Assembly: GCA_964511405.1 (NCBI GenBank)
Contig: CAZEFK010000280.1
Coordinates: 1 to 7,727, forward strand
Direction: 5' to 3'
Source of the DNA: CAZEFK01 sp964511405
GTDB lineage: Bacteria > Pseudomonadota > Alphaproteobacteria > Elsterales > Elsteraceae
DNA: 7,727 nt
The notes under the pieces were generated by a model. The model was not told the DNA's origin. It ran no database searches and saw only the letters and a list, made by a program, of their open reading frames with translations. The translations under genes were made by a program, and so were the position numbers. Position 1 is the first letter of the stretch; each line of letters begins with the position of its first letter. Positions 4,993 through 7,727 of this stretch are shown piece by piece.

Positions 4993-6363
4993 ATGTCGAG
5001 CGCCGCCATCTTCGGGTCCTGGGTGCTGGCCGAGATCGACGGCCGGCCGCAGGTGCTGCGCGACCGCTGGGTGCTGACCGAGGGGCCGCGGATCGTCGCC
5101 GTCGCCGCCGATCGCCCCCTCGGCGCCGACCTGGTACTGGAGCGGCCCGGCCGCTTCGTGCTGCCGGGCCTGATGAACCTGCACAACCACGGCTTCAGCG
5201 AAATGGTGGCGCGCAGCCACACCGAGGACGGCGGCGGCCGCAAGGCCAATGGCAGCATCGTCTACACGGTGCTGCTGCCGCTGTCGAAGCGGGGGCTCGA
5301 GATCCTGACCCCGGCCGAGCGGCTGGACGTGGCGCGGCTCGGCGTGCTGCAGCTGCTGCTGGGCGGCGCCACCACGGTCATGGAGCCGTTCCGCAACGGC
5401 CTGCCCGAGATGTTCGACGCCGCCGAGGACATGGGCCTGCGCTTCTACGGCGCGCCTTACCTGTTCTCGACCGCCACGGCCCAGGCCCGGGCCGACGGCA
5501 GCATCGCCTATGAAGGCGACGACGGCGCCGCCGACCTCGCGGCCTGGGACGCCCTGCATGCCCGCTGGGAGGGCCGCGGCAACGGCCGCATCCGCCTGGC
5601 GATGAGCCCGCACGCGACCGACACCTGCCATCCCGACCTGCTGCGCGCCGCGGCGACGCGGGCGCGGGCGGTGGGGGCGCCGATCACCACCCACCTCGCC
5701 CAGAGCGCCGGCGAGGTCGCGACCATCCAGCAGCGCCATGGCCGCACGCCGGCGGAGTATCTGGACTGGCTGGGCGTGCTGGGCCCGGATCTGCTGGCCG
5801 CGCACTGCGTCCACTGCTCCGATGCCGACCTGGCGCTGATGGCCGAGCGGCGGACCACCGTGCTGACCTGCCCGCGGGTGTTCGCGCGCAGCGGCATCAT
5901 GGCCGCCTACGGCCGCTTCGCCGGGCATGGGCTGCGCACGGTGATCGGCACCGACGGCTACAACCTGGACCTGCTGGGCGAGGTCAACGCCGCCTGGATG
6001 CTGTCCAAGCTGGATGCCGGCCGCGCCGACGCGGTGACGGCCGCCCAGATGCTGGATGCAGTCACCGCCGATGCCGCCCAGGCGCTCGGCCGCGACGACC
6101 TGGGCGCGATCCGGCCCGGCGCCCTGGCCGACCTGACCGTCCTGGACCTCAGCCATCCGCACCTGCAGCCGCTGTTCGACCCGGTGCGGGCGGTCGTCGG
6201 GCTGGCCAACCGCGCCAATGTCGACGCCGTGATGGTCGACGGCCGGCTGCTGGTCGAGGCCGGCCGCTATTGCGGCGACCAGGCGGCCATCGTCGCAGCC
6301 GGCGCGGCCGCCATCCACAAGATCTGGGCGCTGCCCGAAGCCCAGGCCGCCTTCGCGAGCTGA
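4993..6363 (+). CDS. Metal-dependent amidohydrolase / deaminase (TRZ/ATZ, SsnA-like)
   Basis: 456 residues, a usual length for the chlorohydrolase/deaminase branch of the amidohydrolase superfamily. The N-terminal strands pack against the barrel, and the metal site is visible: LMNLHNHGFSE gives H64 and H66, TTHLAQSAGEV gives H234, LLAAHCVHCSD gives H271, and VIGTDGYNLD gives D321. The C-terminal GAIRPGALADLTVLDL is typical of the family. Members deaminate or dechlorinate nitrogen heterocycles (cytosine, guanine, s-triazines, creatinine). The family's proton-shuttling glutamate three residues after the third histidine (HxxE) is glutamine here (Q237), which may shift or weaken the usual deamination chemistry. 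The start lies 5 nt after the previous stop with only a weak CAGG upstream, suggesting translational coupling. It may feed a ring compound to the imidase or hydantoinase steps. The substrate is unknown. Confidence 0.87.
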   Translation: MSSAAIFGSWVLAEIDGRPQVLRDRWVLTEGPRIVAVAADRPLGADLVLERPGRFVLPGLMNLHNHGFSEMVARSHTEDGGGRKANGSIVYTVLLPLSKRGLEILTPAERLDVARLGVLQLLLGGATTVMEPFRNGLPEMFDAAEDMGLRFYGAPYLFSTATAQARADGSIAYEGDDGAADLAAWDALHARWEGRGNGRIRLAMSPHATDTCHPDLLRAAATRARAVGAPITTHLAQSAGEVATIQQRHGRTPAEYLDWLGVLGPDLLAAHCVHCSDADLALMAERRTTVLTCPRVFARSGIMAAYGRFAGHGLRTVIGTDGYNLDLLGEVNAAWMLSKLDAGRADAVTAAQMLDAVTADAAQALGRDDLGAIRPGALADLTVLDLSHPHLQPLFDPVRAVVGLANRANVDAVMVDGRLLVEAGRYCGDQAAIVAAGAAAIHKIWALPEAQAAFAS

Positions 6364-6386
6364 TCCCTTTCGGAGAGATCGTCCCC

Positions 6387-7220
6387 ATGCTCCTCGCCCG
6401 AGCCTTGCGTCTGCTGCCGGCCTTGGCCTGCGCCCTGCCCCTCGCCGCGATCGCGGCCGAGTTGCCGGCGCGGATCCGCCAGGCCGGCGTCGCCCACGTC
6501 GCCGTCAACGCCATCTATCCGCCCATGGAGTACAAGGACCCGGCCAGCGGCGCGCTGATCGGCCTCGACATCGACCTCGGCCAGGCCATGGCGGACAAGC
6601 TCGGGATCAAGCTGGACTGGCAGGACAGCGCGTTCGCGCAGCTGATCCCGTCCTTGGAGACCGGCCGCGCCGACCTGATCCTGAGCGGCCTGACCGACAA
6701 GGCCGCACGCCGCGACAGCCTGACCTTCATCGATTACATGAAGACCGGCGGCCAGTTCTACGTGCTGGCGGCGAGCCCGGTGCAGGCGGCGACGGATTTG
6801 TGCGGCCGCAAGGTCGGCACCAGCCGCAGCACGTCGTTCCCGGCCGCGATCCAGGCCTGGAGCGCGGATCATTGCGAGAAGGCGGGCAAATCAGCGATCG
6901 AGGTGGTGGGCACCGAGAGCACCGCCGATGCCCGCACCCAGCTGAAGCAGGGGCGCATCGACGGCGCGGTCCAAGGCTATGAGACCCTGCCTTATGTCAT
7001 GGGCCTGGAGCCCAACACCTTCCGCCCGATCGGCCAGCCGCTGACCAATGAATATCAGGGCATCGCCTTCGCCAAGGCCGACACGGCCCAGCGCGACGCC
7101 TGGGCCGAGGCCTTCCACCAGATCCTGGCCGACGGCACCTACAACAGGATCATGGCCAAGTGGGGCCTGTCGGCCAATGCCGTCGACCGCATCAGCATCG
7201 ATGGCGAGGACCGGCCATGA
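6387..7220 (+). CDS. Periplasmic substrate-binding protein, family 3 (copy 2)
   Basis: 277 residues. The start at 6387 is chosen because it begins a signal peptide (MLLARALRLLPALACALPL, cleavage after residue 23 or 24 at AIAA/EL) and follows GGAGAG at 6372-6377 with a 9-nt spacer. The mature domain is SBP_bac_3: YPPMEYKD at 44-51, GLDIDLGQAMADKLG, ILSGLTDKAARRDSLTFID, and DGTYNRIMAKWG near the end. It closely parallels the first binding protein. R108 keeps the carboxylate site, G197 in VQGYE replaces the alpha-amine Asp, and C139/C163 repeat the cysteine pair at the same places. No second permease or ATPase accompanies it, so both proteins probably serve the one importer with different ligand preferences. 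Its stop overlaps the next start (ATGA, 7217-7220). Confidence 0.92.
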   Translation: MLLARALRLLPALACALPLAAIAAELPARIRQAGVAHVAVNAIYPPMEYKDPASGALIGLDIDLGQAMADKLGIKLDWQDSAFAQLIPSLETGRADLILSGLTDKAARRDSLTFIDYMKTGGQFYVLAASPVQAATDLCGRKVGTSRSTSFPAAIQAWSADHCEKAGKSAIEVVGTESTADARTQLKQGRIDGAVQGYETLPYVMGLEPNTFRPIGQPLTNEYQGIAFAKADTAQRDAWAEAFHQILADGTYNRIMAKWGLSANAVDRISIDGEDRP

Positions 7221-7727
7221 AGCGCCCCTTCGGCTTGGCCGTGGCCCAGCTGGGCCCCGTCAACCGTGCCGACAGCCGCCCCTCGGTGGTGAAGCGGCTG
7301 CTGGCCATGATGCGCGAAGCCCACGGCCGCGGCGCGCGCCTGGTGGTGTTCCCCGAATTGGCGCTGACCACCTTCTTCCCGCGCTACTGGATGAGCGACA
7401 CCGAGGCCGAGGCCTATTTCGAGGCGGAGATGCCGAGCCCCGAGACCCGGCCGCTGTTCGAACTGGCGGCCGAGCTCGGCATCGGCTTCTACCTGGGCTA
7501 TGCCGAGCTGACCGCCGACCGCCGGCGCTTCAACACGGCCATCCTGGTCGACCCGGCCGGGCGGATCGTCGGCCGCTATCGCAAGGTCCACCTGCCGGGC
7601 CATGCCGACCACAAGCCCGACGCGCCGTTCCAGCACCTGGAGAAGAAGTACTTCGAGGTCGGCAACGAAGGTTTCAAAGTCTGGCAGACGTTCGACACCA
7701 AGATCGGGATGTGCATCTGCAACGACC
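7217..7727 (+). CDS. N-carbamoyl-D-amino acid hydrolase, N-terminal part
   Basis: The first 170 residues of a nitrilase-superfamily enzyme, open to the right edge. The catalytic triad is in place: E47 in VVFPELALTTFFPR, K123 in RYRKVHLPGH, and C168 in GMCICND, just before the end of the window. Stretches such as LFELAAELGIGF, LGYAEL and PFQHLEKKYFE match the Agrobacterium D-carbamoylase as I remember it (E47, K127, C172). This copy is 4 residues shorter in two loops before the lysine. The enzyme releases the D-amino acid, CO2 and ammonia from N-carbamoyl-D-amino acids in the cytoplasm, the step after hydantoinase. Beta-ureidopropionase is the main alternative, but the ELALTTFFPR and HLEKKYFE segments favour the D-carbamoylase group. 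The start overlaps the preceding stop. The C-terminal third to half is outside the window. Confidence 0.9.
   Translation, partial: MKRPFGLAVAQLGPVNRADSRPSVVKRLLAMMREAHGRGARLVVFPELALTTFFPRYWMSDTEAEAYFEAEMPSPETRPLFELAAELGIGFYLGYAELTADRRRFNTAILVDPAGRIVGRYRKVHLPGHADHKPDAPFQHLEKKYFEVGNEGFKVWQTFDTKIGMCICND

Noticed and set aside
4984..6318. Long minus-strand frame (444 codons) antisense to the amidohydrolase
   Set aside because: Low-complexity translation rich in Gly, Gln, Arg and Val with no recognisable motif. The plus-strand frame has the full metal site.
6417..6431. Possible lipobox cysteine (C15) in the second binding protein signal peptide
   Set aside because: The residues before Cys read ALA, not the L-[AS]-[GA] pattern, and a normal AIAA/E cleavage site follows further on. 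Copy 1 has no such cysteine.
1..7727. tRNA, rRNA, CRISPR arrays, insertion sequences
   Set aside because: No repeat-spacer pattern, transposase frame, terminal repeats or RNA-gene sequence was recognised on either strand.

Overview
The window is very GC-rich, with strong third-position GC bias and tightly packed genes, some with ATGA overlaps. The protein types (LysR regulator, polar amino acid-type ABC importer, D-hydantoinase and N-carbamoyl-D-amino acid hydrolase) point to a soil- or plant-associated proteobacterium. An alphaproteobacterium of the Rhodospirillales/Azospirillum/Inquilinus type is most likely. That placement is inference from composition and gene style; no rRNA or other phylogenetic marker is present.

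Layout. (1) 1-158, minus: the first ~52 residues of a dihydropyrimidinase/D-hydantoinase running off the left edge. (2) 159-345: intergenic, with two small inverted repeats. (3) 346-616, plus: a remnant of a Rv0623/VapB-like (PSK_trans_fac) antitoxin. It keeps its start and ribosome binding site but is frameshifted after four codons, and no toxin gene follows. (4) 641-1555, minus: a LysR-type regulator. (5) 1556-1665: a divergent control region with a perfect TATAAT hexamer and a short dyad. (6) 1666-7727, plus: an apparent operon of seven genes with gaps of 23 nt or less. These are an ABC permease, an ABC ATPase, a periplasmic binding protein, a cytoplasmic NodB-fold hydrolase resembling cyclic imidases, a TRZ/ATZ-type metal-dependent amidohydrolase or deaminase, a second binding protein homologous to the first, and an N-carbamoyl-D-amino acid hydrolase cut by the right edge just after its catalytic cysteine.

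How it fits together. The content reads as a catabolic and uptake locus for cyclic ureides or imides (hydantoins, dihydropyrimidines, cyclic imides) and their ring-opened N-carbamoyl products. The importer brings in the compound, the amidohydrolase and imidase-like enzymes deaminate or open rings, hydantoinase yields N-carbamoyl amino acids, and the carbamoylase releases the free (D-)amino acid, CO2 and ammonia. The LysR protein probably controls the divergent operon. Both binding proteins keep the arginine that grips a ligand carboxylate. Both have Gly where HisJ/LAO-type proteins carry the Asp that grips the alpha-amine, which suits an N-blocked or ring ligand rather than a free amino acid. 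The substrate itself cannot be read from the sequence.
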